A stretch of DNA of 5,845 bases from Nanobdellota archaeon. Lineage in GTDB: Archaea; Thermoproteota; Nitrososphaeria; Nitrososphaerales; Nitrosopumilaceae. The stretch's first letter is position 1, and each line of letters starts with the position of its first letter. The position numbers and the translations under genes were made by a program. Positions 1 to 5,845 of the stretch are shown in pieces. The notes under the pieces are model-generated. The model made no database searches, was not told the origin of the DNA, and was given only the letters and a program-made list of their open reading frames with translations. Location of the stretch: the NCBI GenBank assembly GCA_012030815.1, contig JAAUVF010000064.1, positions 1 through 5,845 on the forward strand. The letters are read 5' to 3'.

Positions 1-450
1 CAACAGGAACTTGCGGTAAAAGTAATCCAGAATAATATCCGTTATTGACAATTAAACCATCTCTTCCAACTTTAATCTTTGACAAATATTCTTCAGAATT
101 CTTTACAATAATTTTTTTTGGCGGAGTAAGTATAGTTACTTCAAACATTATTGAATTGAGATCTTTATCTTCAATAGGAGAAAATCTTGGATCTTTTGTT
201 GCAGCAGAAATCGAAGCATCAAACAATGCATCATACAATAATTTATTTGGTAATGGATAACCTATGCAACCACGTAATCCTTGTTTATCATTAAAGTTAC
301 AAATATTCCAGATTTAAAAGAAAAATTATTTTTAAATTCATTTTCTAGTTTTAATTTTCTACCATTTTTAACATATTCAGTAACAATTTTTCTTGCAGTA
401 CTAACAAGAAGTTTTCCATCTTCATTTGATAGATTATTGTAGTCTTTCAT
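1..450 (-). CDS. AMMECR1-domain protein, 3'-truncated by window edge, one frameshift
   Basis: This is a member of the AMMECR1 family, a widespread archaeal/eukaryotic fold of unsettled biochemical function; an enzymatic role is often guessed but not shown. The ATG at 450-448 starts a protein whose frame stops early at 262. Restoring one T in the + strand run at 291-292 rejoins it to a second frame that stays open to position 1, giving about 150 residues of the usual roughly 200. The family hallmark LRGCIG then appears at residues 59-64, followed by LFDASISAATKDPRF and, at the window edge, SGLLLPQVPV, both typical of the family. The C-terminal quarter lies outside the window. It is the third gene of the rqcH operon: its start overlaps the end of the Mut7-C gene by 17 bases. 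An AGGA lies about 8-11 bases before the ATG and may serve as a weak ribosome site. Family assignment is firm; the frameshift is probably a sequence error. Confidence 0.9.
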
Positions 451-931
451 TTATCTGTCCTACAAATACTTGCAAATTTTTAATATGTGTACCTTCCCAA
501 TAGATCTTATCACAATTTTTGCATCTCCAATAGTTTTCATTTAAATTAAAAACTCTTGGAGGTATTTTTTCTTTGTAATTATTCTTATCAATTGATTCTG
601 TTAATGAATTACATTTTGTACATCGTGCTATATTTCCATTTATTTCAAAGTTCTTTAGACATATTTTATTAGTTAATTCAAGAAATTGCTCAATCAATTT
701 TTGTTTAGTGATATAGATGGTTTGTATTCCAAATTTTTGTGCTCGTAAAATTAATTCATAATCTTTTGAAATGATTATTCTTTTGTCTTTAATTGCTATA
801 TCAATTAATTTTGTATCGTTAATATCTGAAAAATATTTAGAGTCATAGCCCAATAATCTTAATTTTCTAGCAATGTTACCTAACATTGCATCCACAAAGA
901 ACATAGGAATGTTTTCTGGGTTACGTAACAT
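434..931 (-). CDS. Mut7-C (PIN-like) RNase domain protein with C-terminal zinc ribbon
   Basis: This 165-residue protein matches the Mut7-C family (DUF82), a PIN-fold putative RNase domain with a zinc ribbon behind it. The opening FFVDAMLGNIARKLRLLGYD (residues 11-30) is the family signature. Likely metal-binding acidic residues are D14, D39 (in DINDTKL) and D57 (in IISKD). The C-terminal half has two cysteine pairs, C104-x2-C107 and C137-x2-C140, followed by YWEGTH at 144-149, the standard zinc-ribbon ending. The length is normal and the frame is intact. The first ATG (931) overlaps the restored rqcH stop by 11 bases and has GGAG directly upstream; a second ATG at residue 10 (904) would remove the overlap and begin closer to the conserved domain, so the exact start is open. 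Placement between rqcH and the AMMECR1 gene implies co-transcription. The RNA substrate is unknown; RNase activity is inferred from family. Confidence 0.9.
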   Translation of the reverse strand: MLRNPENIPMFFVDAMLGNIARKLRLLGYDSKYFSDINDTKLIDIAIKDKRIIISKDYELILRAQKFGIQTIYITKQKLIEQFLELTNKICLKNFEINGNIARCTKCNSLTESIDKNNYKEKIPPRVFNLNENYWRCKNCDKIYWEGTHIKNLQVFVGQINERLQ

Positions 932-2834
932 CTCCTATTCCTACTTCTGTGATCTGACTTGATCCTGCTGGAAGTACACGAACAAAATCATCAATGTTTA
1001 TTTTTTTTGTAATCTCTTCTTCTAATTTTAAAAACTCTAATCGAATTTTTTTTGCAGCATCTACCATTTCTAATCCATGCGGTTCAATTATCACATAACA
1101 AATTGAATTTTTTTAATTGTATCAGGTGGTCCGCTAGTTAGAACATAATCATCTCCTTGTGGAATTATTCCAACAGCTAATTTGAGAGTAGATATTTTTA
1201 CAAAATTTCTTTGTCCTTCTATTGTAAAAGATCCTTTTGGTAAAAATTGTCCACTGGGTGCTGATTTTTTTACTTGATCTGGATTTACCCAAAATGCACT
1301 AACACCATACATGCCTTCTCTCCATGCTCTACTAAAGCAAACGGTTGCATGTGCAACTTCGTTTAAACTAGCTGCAGATGGATTATCAGCATTCTTTAGA
1401 ATAAAAAACGGTGAGCCAAAAATATCACCATGAAATATTTTATCATTTTTTTCTAAATGTTTTCTCACTACAGCAGAGTTTGAAGGTGCATCTCTCCCAC
1501 CTATGGCAAGAATACCATCAGATGTAAAGAACCATCTGTATCTTTCGTACCAATTTTTTTTCCTAATCTCTGTAACTGATACTGAATCTTTTTCAGTTTC
1601 AGCTTTGTTTTGTAACTTTGATAATTTCTTTTGTGTGTTGATTTTAATCTGTTCGATTGACTTTATTGCAGCAGATTTACGTTTTGCTTCATTGAATAAT
1701 ACAGACGCAATAGATTGCAATGATGACTGTGTGTTTATTTTGATTTTTTCATCATCAATTAAAATAATAGACATACCTTTTTCTTTAATTAATTTGGAAT
1801 TGTGAGATGATAAAATTTCCTGAGCTCGTATATCTTCAATTGATGTGATACTCTTTGAAATCATTTCAAAAGTGAATTAGCAGTATTAGTTATATGACTT
1901 GATTTTTCTTTTACTGTATCAATTGCTTTTTCTTGTTCTGAAAGCTGAGTTCAAGATCTTTGATTTTTTTATCTGAACCACCAGTTTGAATTGATTTACC
2001 AATCTCTACAATATTTTCTGTAAATACTGTATCTAGACCCTCAATAAAGCTGTTAACTACAGTACAATTGTTATCAAAATTTCCTAATCTAACAGGAATA
2101 ATTTCAGTTTTTTCATCTCTAATAATTACAGGTTCATGTTTGCCAGTAACAACATTAGTAACAATATTTTTTGTTGTATCATATAGTTTTTTTATTTCTT
2201 CAGATGTTAAATTAGTTCCAATACATTTTGAATCAACATTAGAGATTTGAAATATTCCTTCTACGTATTTTTTTGGTAATCCCAATGAACGTCCAAGCCA
2301 TTTTGCAGCAGCTAAATCAGATGTCTTTAATTTTTCAAAGTCAGTCTCTGTTACTTTAATTACATCTAAACCATTTAGAGGTGGTGGTGTATACACTAAA
2401 CCAACACCAAGTTTTCTGTGTCTTACATCAATTGAATGCTGTAATGCAAGTATTTTCATTTCATTATTACATAGTAAGATATTTCCTTCTCCAAAAAATT
2501 CTGCTACAATTACAAATTCCTTGTCAAATCCTGCAAATGTAAAATAGGCAATTCGTTCTGAGGCTATCTGTTCTATTTTTTTTATCTTTAATCGTAAAAG
2601 ATCACTTCGTAATCGTTTTAGTAATCTATTTGGTTCCATTTGATCAATTTTAACAGATGTTAACCAAACACCAGATGTAGATAACATCATGAAAAGATCT
2701 GATTTTTCAGTATGATGAAGTTTGAACAGTATGCTGTCTTTTGTAACACCATAGATGTTACTGACATAGTAGTCCTGTGTTGCCTCTGAAATTTGATTTA
2801 CTAAATACCGAAGTTCTATTCCTGCAAGAGTCAC
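921..2834 (-). CDS. rqcH: RqcH/NEMF (NFACT) ribosome quality-control protein, broken by three apparent 1-base deletions
   Basis: RqcH/NEMF/Rqc2 proteins bind large ribosomal subunits that carry stalled peptidyl-tRNA and, in bacteria and eukaryotes, recruit tRNA to add C-terminal tails. A GTG start at 2834 gives a complete NFACT-N domain (about residues 1-160, ending in DVRHRKLGVGLVYTPPP), a middle region, a charged coiled-coil-prone stretch (about 380-425) and an NFACT-R domain from about 429 (WYERYRWFF, GGRDAPSNSAVVRKHL). Reading-frame breaks fall at + strand A-run 1941-1943, A-run 1868-1871 and T-run 1108-1114. Adding one base to each yields a continuous 638-residue protein ending in a thaumarchaeal-style tail with DDFVRVLPAG and stop TAA at 921-923. 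The length and domain order are normal for archaeal members. Two catalytically important Asp positions of yeast Rqc2 (D9, D98) align by eye with E7 and E93 here. A TATA box about 28 nt upstream suggests a leaderless transcript. First gene of the operon. Confidence 0.9.
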
Positions 2835-2855
2835 AATAATCTATTTCGTATCCGA

Positions 2856-2862
2856 AATTATA
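2856..2862 (-). promoter_or_regulatory. TATA box for rqcH
   Basis: On the minus strand the sequence TATAATT begins 28 nt before the rqcH GTG, preceded by a purine-rich GAGAG-type stretch that could act as a BRE. This spacing puts the transcription start on or within a few bases of the start codon, which fits the leaderless mRNAs common in archaea and supports the GTG at 2834 as the start. Confidence 0.6.
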
Positions 2863-2899
2863 CTCTTACTCTCTTTTATGCTCATTTTATGACCAAAGA

Positions 2900-2907
2900 T
2901 TTTAAAC
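2900..2907 (+). promoter_or_regulatory. Candidate TATA box for the EMC6-like/cbiT/cobI/cbiF operon
   Basis: TTTTAAAC lies 39 to 32 nt before the TTG start at 2939, in front of a GC-poor stretch. It predicts a transcript with a leader of about 10 nt. A weaker alternative is CTTAATGA at 2912-2919, which would give a leaderless start. Only position and composition support either. Confidence 0.4.
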
Positions 2908-2938
2908 AAGGCTTAATGAAGTCAACCTAGAAATTTAC

Positions 2939-3413
2939 TTGGCAAAATTTAAAAAAAAGAAATCAGCACCAACCCCTGATCCTAAAGACTCTAAAAAAGA
3001 GTCAATTAAAGAGGAATATAACAAAATTCCAGAGACAGAATCAAATGATACTCCAGTATCAGAGCCTATCGATAAATCATGAAGAAAAAAGCGAAAAAGA
3101 CAAGAAATTAAACAGATTGTTTTGGTTAAGAGTAGCTTGTGCAGTAATTGCAGGCACTATTGCAACTTTTATCTTTGAAGATATTCAAGGGGAAGAGAGA
3201 AGATGGGCGTCAATTGCATTTATGATAATCGTATTTATTGTAACCATATTCATTGCAAAGTCAATGAACATGCAATTACCATCATCAGATAGGAAAAAAA
3301 TTGTAACACAAGGAATAGGTAGTTATATTTTCCTGTACCTCTTTGTTTGGATTCTAACATATACTATTGTACACGCTGGTAGTGTTACTACAGGTATCAT
3401 TCCAATATCATAA
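2939..3413 (+). CDS. Small three-helix membrane protein resembling EMC6/Rab5IP family, one frameshift
   Basis: A TTG at 2939 opens a highly charged N-terminus (MAKFKKKKSAPTPDPKDSKK) that stops at 3080-3082. Removing one A from the run 3074-3076 joins it to the following frame, giving 157 residues. An approximately 55-residue Lys/Glu-rich, probably disordered cytosolic tail is followed by three hydrophobic segments at about 60-79, 88-108 and 122-146, with polar RK-rich loops between. The third segment, preceded by SSDRKKIVTQGIGSY and ending LYLFVWILTYTIVHAG, resembles from memory the last helix of eukaryotic EMC6 (pattern TGG-x-GG...FTYVLFW...LYG-VH). EMC6 is a small subunit of the ER membrane insertase; archaeal relatives would pair with an EMC3/Oxa1-type insertase. 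This is an assignment by eye, not a search. It heads the cobalamin operon, with cbiT starting 19 bases after its stop. Whether the N-terminal part belongs to the same protein rests on the frameshift being an error; an ATG at 3045 is the fallback start for the membrane part. Confidence 0.75.
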
Positions 3414-3432
3414 CAAGTTTTGGGATTGGTTT

Positions 3433-4020
3433 ATGTGGAATTATAAAACTCCCGGAATTCCCGATGAACATTTTGAGCGTTCAGAGAATGTACCCATTAC
3501 AAAAGAAGAAGTAAGAGTTGTACAAATAAGCAAAGCCAGACTTTGTCCGGGATATACAGTATATGATATTGGATGTGGAAGTGGTTCAATATCAATTGAA
3601 GCAGCTATTCAAGTTGAATCTGGAAAAGTAATTGCAATAGATTATGATCCTAATGCAATTGAATTAACAAAACGGAATGTAGAGAAGTTTGGATTAACAA
3701 ATATTTCTGTAATTCTTGGAAATGCAAAGGAAAAGATATCTGAGTTAGAGCAGGCGGATGCGATATTCATAGGAGGAACTGGCGGAGATACAGAAGACAT
3801 AGTAAAGATATGCCAAGACAAACTAAAATCAGGTGGGAGAATAGTAATTGGAGTAATATTAATAGAAACGCTGTATTCAGTCTTACAAATTATTGAGAAA
3901 TTAAAATTTAATTCGATAGATTTGACTCAAATAACTATTTCTAAGAGTAGAAAGACCTCAACAGGAACTATGATGCTTGCTAGAAATCCAGTTACAGTAA
4001 TTTCCGCAACTAAAATTTAA
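3433..4020 (+). CDS. cbiT: CbiT, (cobalt-)precorrin C15-methyltransferase, decarboxylating
   Basis: CbiT uses S-adenosylmethionine to methylate C15 of the corrin ring and removes the carboxyl of the C12 acetate, giving (cobalt-)precorrin-8; it is a soluble cobalamin-biosynthesis enzyme. The 195-residue protein has the class I methyltransferase motif YDIGCGSGS at residues 44-52, an acidic residue after the next strand (IAIDYD, about 68-72) that would bind the SAM ribose, and the CbiT signature IFIGGTGGD at 111-119. The ATG at 3433 was chosen because known CbiT proteins begin almost at once with a W-x-YKTPGIPDE stretch, seen here at residues 2-12; the upstream in-frame ATG at 3367 would lie inside the preceding gene and add 22 unrelated residues. 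The frame is intact and the length is normal. The free-standing form, not fused to CbiE, is usual in archaea. It lies between the EMC6-like gene and cobI, probably co-transcribed with both. Confidence 0.95.
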   Translation: MWNYKTPGIPDEHFERSENVPITKEEVRVVQISKARLCPGYTVYDIGCGSGSISIEAAIQVESGKVIAIDYDPNAIELTKRNVEKFGLTNISVILGNAKEKISELEQADAIFIGGTGGDTEDIVKICQDKLKSGGRIVIGVILIETLYSVLQIIEKLKFNSIDLTQITISKSRKTSTGTMMLARNPVTVISATKI

Positions 4021-4025
4021 TCTAG

Positions 4026-4034
4026 ATTTTAATT
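4026..4034 (+). promoter_or_regulatory. Possible internal TATA-like element before cobI
   Basis: ATTTTAATT sits 29 to 21 nt before the cobI ATG in the 34-base gap after cbiT. This spacing would suit a leaderless internal transcript. AT-rich gaps produce such matches often, so this is weak. Confidence 0.25.
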
Positions 4035-4054
4035 GGGGATAAACTAGAATTTTC

Positions 4055-4777
4055 ATGACTGAATTAATTGGAATAGGAGTAGGTCCTGGAGATCCAGAAC
4101 TACTTACAGTAAAGGCTGCCAAAGCAATTCAAAATGCAGACACGATAATGTGTCCTGCCTCAGGAGAAGATAGGCCAAGCATAGCATTATCCATAGTATC
4201 ATCATTAATTGATAAATCAAAAAATCAAGAGATAGTAAAATTGATCTTTCCAATGACCAAAGACAAAGAAGTACTTGAGGCAACTTGGAAAAAAAATGCA
4301 AAGATCATGGCAGAAAAAGTATTAACAGGAAAAAATGTTGTTTATCTTACAATTGGAGATCCATATCTATACAGCACTTGGATTTACATGCATAAAGACA
4401 TTGAATTGAATCATCCAGAGATAAAAATTAGTGTCATTCCAGGAATTGTTTCTATGTTTACGTTTGCAGCGAAAGTTGGAATAAGTATTGCAGAAGGTTC
4501 AGAAAAAGTTGCAATTATCCCGTCATGTTATGATTTAAGCACAGTAAAAGAAATTGCAAAAAATTCCGAAACAATGGTTTTTTTAAAAGATGGTAGATAT
4601 TTTGATAAAGTGATTGACTTGTTAAAAGAATCTGGTTTTCCTGACAATTCTATTTTTGCAATTGGGCAAGATCTTGGAACAGAAAATGAAATTATTAGAA
4701 AATTAACATTGGGTGAAGTAAATGATGGAACATTAACTACAAAGTATTTTTCAATTCTGGTGGTAAAACGTGTCTAG
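4055..4777 (+). CDS. cbiL: CobI/CbiL, (cobalt-)precorrin-2 C20-methyltransferase
   Basis: This enzyme transfers a methyl group from S-adenosylmethionine to C20 of precorrin-2 or cobalt-factor II, the first committed methylation of the cobalamin ring. The 240-residue protein is a complete tetrapyrrole methylase: N-terminal [17 protein letters not shown] (residues 6-22), the SAM-contact loop [13 protein letters not shown] (97-109), and [17 protein letters not shown] (127-143). The GDP-x-LYST-W variant and the C-terminal part separate CbiL from the other ring methylases such as CbiF, which carry GDPSIYGA. The length fits the family and the frame is intact. The ATG at 4055 is preceded by GGGG about 18 bases away, too far for a normal Shine-Dalgarno site. 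The 3' end overlaps the cbiF start by 8 bases, indicating translational coupling. Whether the physiological substrate already carries cobalt (CbiL) or not (CobI) cannot be told from the sequence. Confidence 0.95.
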   Translation: MTELIGIGVGPGDPELLTVKAAKAIQNADTIMCPASGEDRPSIALSIVSSLIDKSKNQEIVKLIFPMTKDKEVLEATWKKNAKIMAEKVLTGKNVVYLTIGDPYLYSTWIYMHKDIELNHPEIKISVIPGIVSMFTFAAKVGISIAEGSEKVAIIPSCYDLSTVKEIAKNSETMVFLKDGRYFDKVIDLLKESGFPDNSIFAIGQDLGTENEIIRKLTLGEVNDGTLTTKYFSILVVKRV

Positions 4778-5534
4778 AGTATATTTTGTCGGATGTGGTC
4801 CAGGAGATCCAGAATTAATAACTGTTAAAGCCAAAAAATTAATTCAAAAAGCAGACATTGTAGTTTATTCTGGCTCACTAATTCCTCCTCCAATTCTAAA
4901 ATTATGTAAAAAGGTAAACTACATGATGCATCTGGATTAGTAAGAGAAGAAATTTTTGATTTGCTTTATAATAATTCAAAGAACAACAAGCTAGTCGTTA
5001 GACTGCATGATGGTGATCCATCAATTTATGGAGCAATCAAAGAGCAAATAGATAATTTAGAACAAAAAGGAATTGAATCCATAGTCATTCCAGGCATTAC
5101 TGCATTTTTAGCCTCAGCTGCTGCACTTGGAACACAGTTAACGCTACCAGGAGTAACTCAAACAATAATTGTTACAAGAGCAGAATCAAGAACAAAAGTT
5201 CCTAAACGAGAAAAAATTTCAGAGCTTGCTAAACACAAAGCAACTTTAATTTTTTATCTTAGTGTTCATTTACTTTCAAATATTGTAAAAGAATCAATTG
5301 CAGGAGGATATAAAAAATCAACACCAGTTGCTGTAGTATATAGAGCAAGCTGGGATGATCAAAAAATTATCAAGGGAACACTAAAATAACATTGTAAAAA
5401 AAGTAAGAGATGAAAAAATAACAAGAACTGCAATTGTAATTATTAGTGATGTGATTGATCCTAAAACTTACGAGTATTCAAAATTATATGATAAGAAATT
5501 CAGTCATGGATATCGAAAGGCCAAAGTCAAGTAG
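4770..5534 (+). CDS. cbiF: CbiF/CobM, (cobalt-)precorrin-4 C11-methyltransferase, two compensating apparent indels
   Basis: CbiF/CobM methylates C11 of (cobalt-)precorrin-4 with S-adenosylmethionine. A GTG at 4770, inside the end of cobI, begins a frame with [16 protein letters not shown] (residues 6-21) and [10 protein letters not shown]. This frame stops near 4938; adding one A to the run 4908-4912 continues it as [16 protein letters not shown], the expected CbiF sequence. The main block holds [15 protein letters not shown] (79-93), [16 protein letters not shown] (106-121), LTLPGVTQT (125-133) and [14 protein letters not shown] (187-200). At 5383-5386 a stop interrupts KGTL; removing one A restores [16 protein letters not shown] and an end at TAG 5532-5534. 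The two corrections cancel, giving 254 residues, normal for the family. All motifs survive, so the gene is likely functional in the organism and the breaks are likely sequence errors. Last gene of the cobalamin operon in this window. Confidence 0.9.
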
Positions 5535-5811
5535 ATAAAAAATTTACTTGATTTTTTATTCCATGTTTAGATAGATTATTCTGGAATTGCTTTACGTTTC
5601 CAGATGTAAAAATCTTGATTTGTATTTTTTGTTGATTTTATTTTTTTGCAAAGGACCTACCAAATGCCAATCTAAATTTGATTTCCCTAGAAACAATCCT
5701 TCGTAATCATCATATTTCAAACTTCCCAAAACTTCCAATCTTAAAACACTGGTATAAAAATGTTTTATTTTCTCTAAGTTGTTGGTATGTCTTGCAAATC
5801 GAAATTTTCAT
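5527..5811 (-). pseudogene. VOC (glyoxalase/dioxygenase-fold) protein, short and frame-broken
   Basis: Read on the minus strand from ATG 5811, removing one A from the run at 5805-5808 gives MKFRFARHTNNLEKIKHFYT followed by SVLRLEVLGSLKYDDYEGLF and LGKSNLDWHL. This is the typical first half of a VOC-superfamily domain: an early His in RHT, then a HFYT helix and LRLEVLG. The frame ends at 5592; adding one base to the T-run 5625-5630 shifts it to IFTSGNVKQFQNNLSKHGIK, which looks like the second VOC beta-alpha unit, ending at TGA 5529-5527. The reconstructed product is about 94 residues against roughly 120-130 for the family. The final strands with the last metal ligand are missing, and the position after WHL, often Glu, is Val. 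The end overlaps the convergent cbiF stop by 8 bases. It is therefore either a decayed remnant or a truncated variant further blurred by sequence errors. VOC identity of the N-terminal half is fairly sure; the tail is uncertain. Confidence 0.6.
5535..5559 (+). terminator. AT-rich stem-loop just after cbiF
   Basis: ATAAAAAAT at 5535-5543 and ATTTTTTAT at 5551-5559 are perfect 9-bp inverted repeats around a 7-base loop, TTACTTG. The structure begins directly after the cbiF stop codon. With only A-T pairs the stem is weak, but archaeal termination relies mainly on T-runs, and T6 at 5552-5557 fits that. It also lies inside the tail of the convergent VOC reading frame, where it could serve both directions. 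Confidence 0.5.
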
Positions 5812-5828
5812 AAATAATTACTCTGCTA

Positions 5829-5837
5829 ATTTATTTA
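5829..5837 (-). promoter_or_regulatory. Possible TATA-like element for the VOC gene
   Basis: TAAATAAAT on the minus strand starts 26 nt before the ATG at 5811. The position is slightly close for a leaderless start but acceptable. The support is composition and spacing only. Confidence 0.25.
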
Positions 5838-5845
5838 GTGTGTAT

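Larger units (their letters stand above)
2835..2938. promoter_or_regulatory. Divergent promoter region between rqcH and the EMC6-like/cobalamin operon
   Basis: These 104 bases separate two head-to-head operons and hold no credible gene. They are very AT-rich and contain one TATA-like element for each direction. No long inverted repeat suggesting a dedicated repressor site was seen. The shared region means the quality-control operon and the cobalamin operon could be coordinately controlled, but that is inference. Confidence 0.6.

Noticed and set aside
45..260. Open plus-strand frame of about 70 codons
   Set aside because: It is antisense to the AMMECR1 domain, whose motifs are clear on the other strand.
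1503..1805. Open plus-strand frame of about 100 codons
   Set aside because: It is antisense to the well-supported RqcH linker and NFACT-R region and has no recognisable motif; low complexity and codon mirroring explain it.
2068..2250. Open plus-strand frame with a hydrophobic product
   Set aside because: It is antisense to rqcH; hydrophobicity comes from reading the complement of charged codons.
2889..2930. Mini-ORF starting ATGACCAAAGAT before the membrane-protein gene
   Set aside because: It is only 13 codons, overlaps the candidate TATA element, and has no supporting ribosome site.
3367..3432. Upstream in-frame ATG that would extend CbiT by 22 residues
   Set aside because: It lies inside the end of the membrane-protein gene, and the added residues do not resemble the start of CbiT; the family start motif begins at residue 2 of the 3433 start.
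4021..4048. TCTAG and CTAGA inverted or direct pair between cbiT and cobI as an operator
   Set aside because: Five-base matches in an AT-rich gap are expected by chance, and a similar TCTAGA occurs inside the cobI/cbiF overlap.
4104..4301. Open minus-strand frame of about 65 codons within cobI
   Set aside because: It is antisense to an intact, motif-complete cobI and has no family resemblance.
4908..5386. Programmed ribosomal frameshifting in cbiF
   Set aside because: The two shifts go in opposite directions, lack a classic slippery heptamer with a downstream structure, and match an error pattern seen in unrelated genes of the window.
5576..5660. Minus-strand frame ending DFYIWKRKAIPE as the true VOC C-terminus
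   Set aside because: It reads like protein but does not match the VOC second half, whereas the IFTSGNVKQF frame does; the choice is not certain.

Overview
The window looks like a chromosomal piece of a low-GC archaeon, most likely a Group I.1a Thaumarchaeote (Nitrosopumilus/Nitrosarchaeum-like ammonia oxidiser). Reasons: an archaeal-type RqcH/NEMF, an AMMECR1 protein and a Mut7-C nuclease lie beside a cobalamin ring-methylation cluster. Base composition is strongly AT-rich, genes are tightly packed, TTG and GTG starts occur, and a TATA-like box sits about 28 nt before a start codon, as expected for leaderless archaeal transcripts. The taxonomic call is inference from style and gene content, not from a marker gene.

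Layout. Positions 1-2834 are a minus-strand operon read right to left: rqcH (2834 to 921), a Mut7-C RNase with a zinc ribbon (931 to 434), then an AMMECR1-domain protein (450 to beyond position 1). The genes overlap by 11 and 17 bases. Positions 2835-2938 are a short divergent promoter region. Positions 2939-5534 are a plus-strand operon: a small three-helix membrane protein resembling EMC6, cbiT, cobI/cbiL and cbiF/cobM. A 9-bp AT stem-loop follows cbiF. Positions 5527-5811 hold a convergent, short and broken VOC (glyoxalase-fold) gene on the minus strand.

Function. The left operon points to translation quality control (RqcH binds stalled 60S/50S-tRNA complexes) plus an associated RNase-like protein. 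The right operon makes three S-adenosylmethionine-dependent methyltransferases of the corrin ring: C20 (CbiL), C11 (CbiF) and C15 with decarboxylation (CbiT). The first gene of that operon may be a membrane-insertase subunit.

The main caution is that five of the eight genes carry single-base reading-frame breaks, nearly all in A/T runs. Correcting each run by one base restores full-length proteins with unbroken family motifs, so most of these breaks are probably sequencing or assembly errors rather than real gene decay. The most interesting biology is the small EMC6-like protein and an RqcH in which two aspartates known to matter for tailing activity are both read as glutamate.
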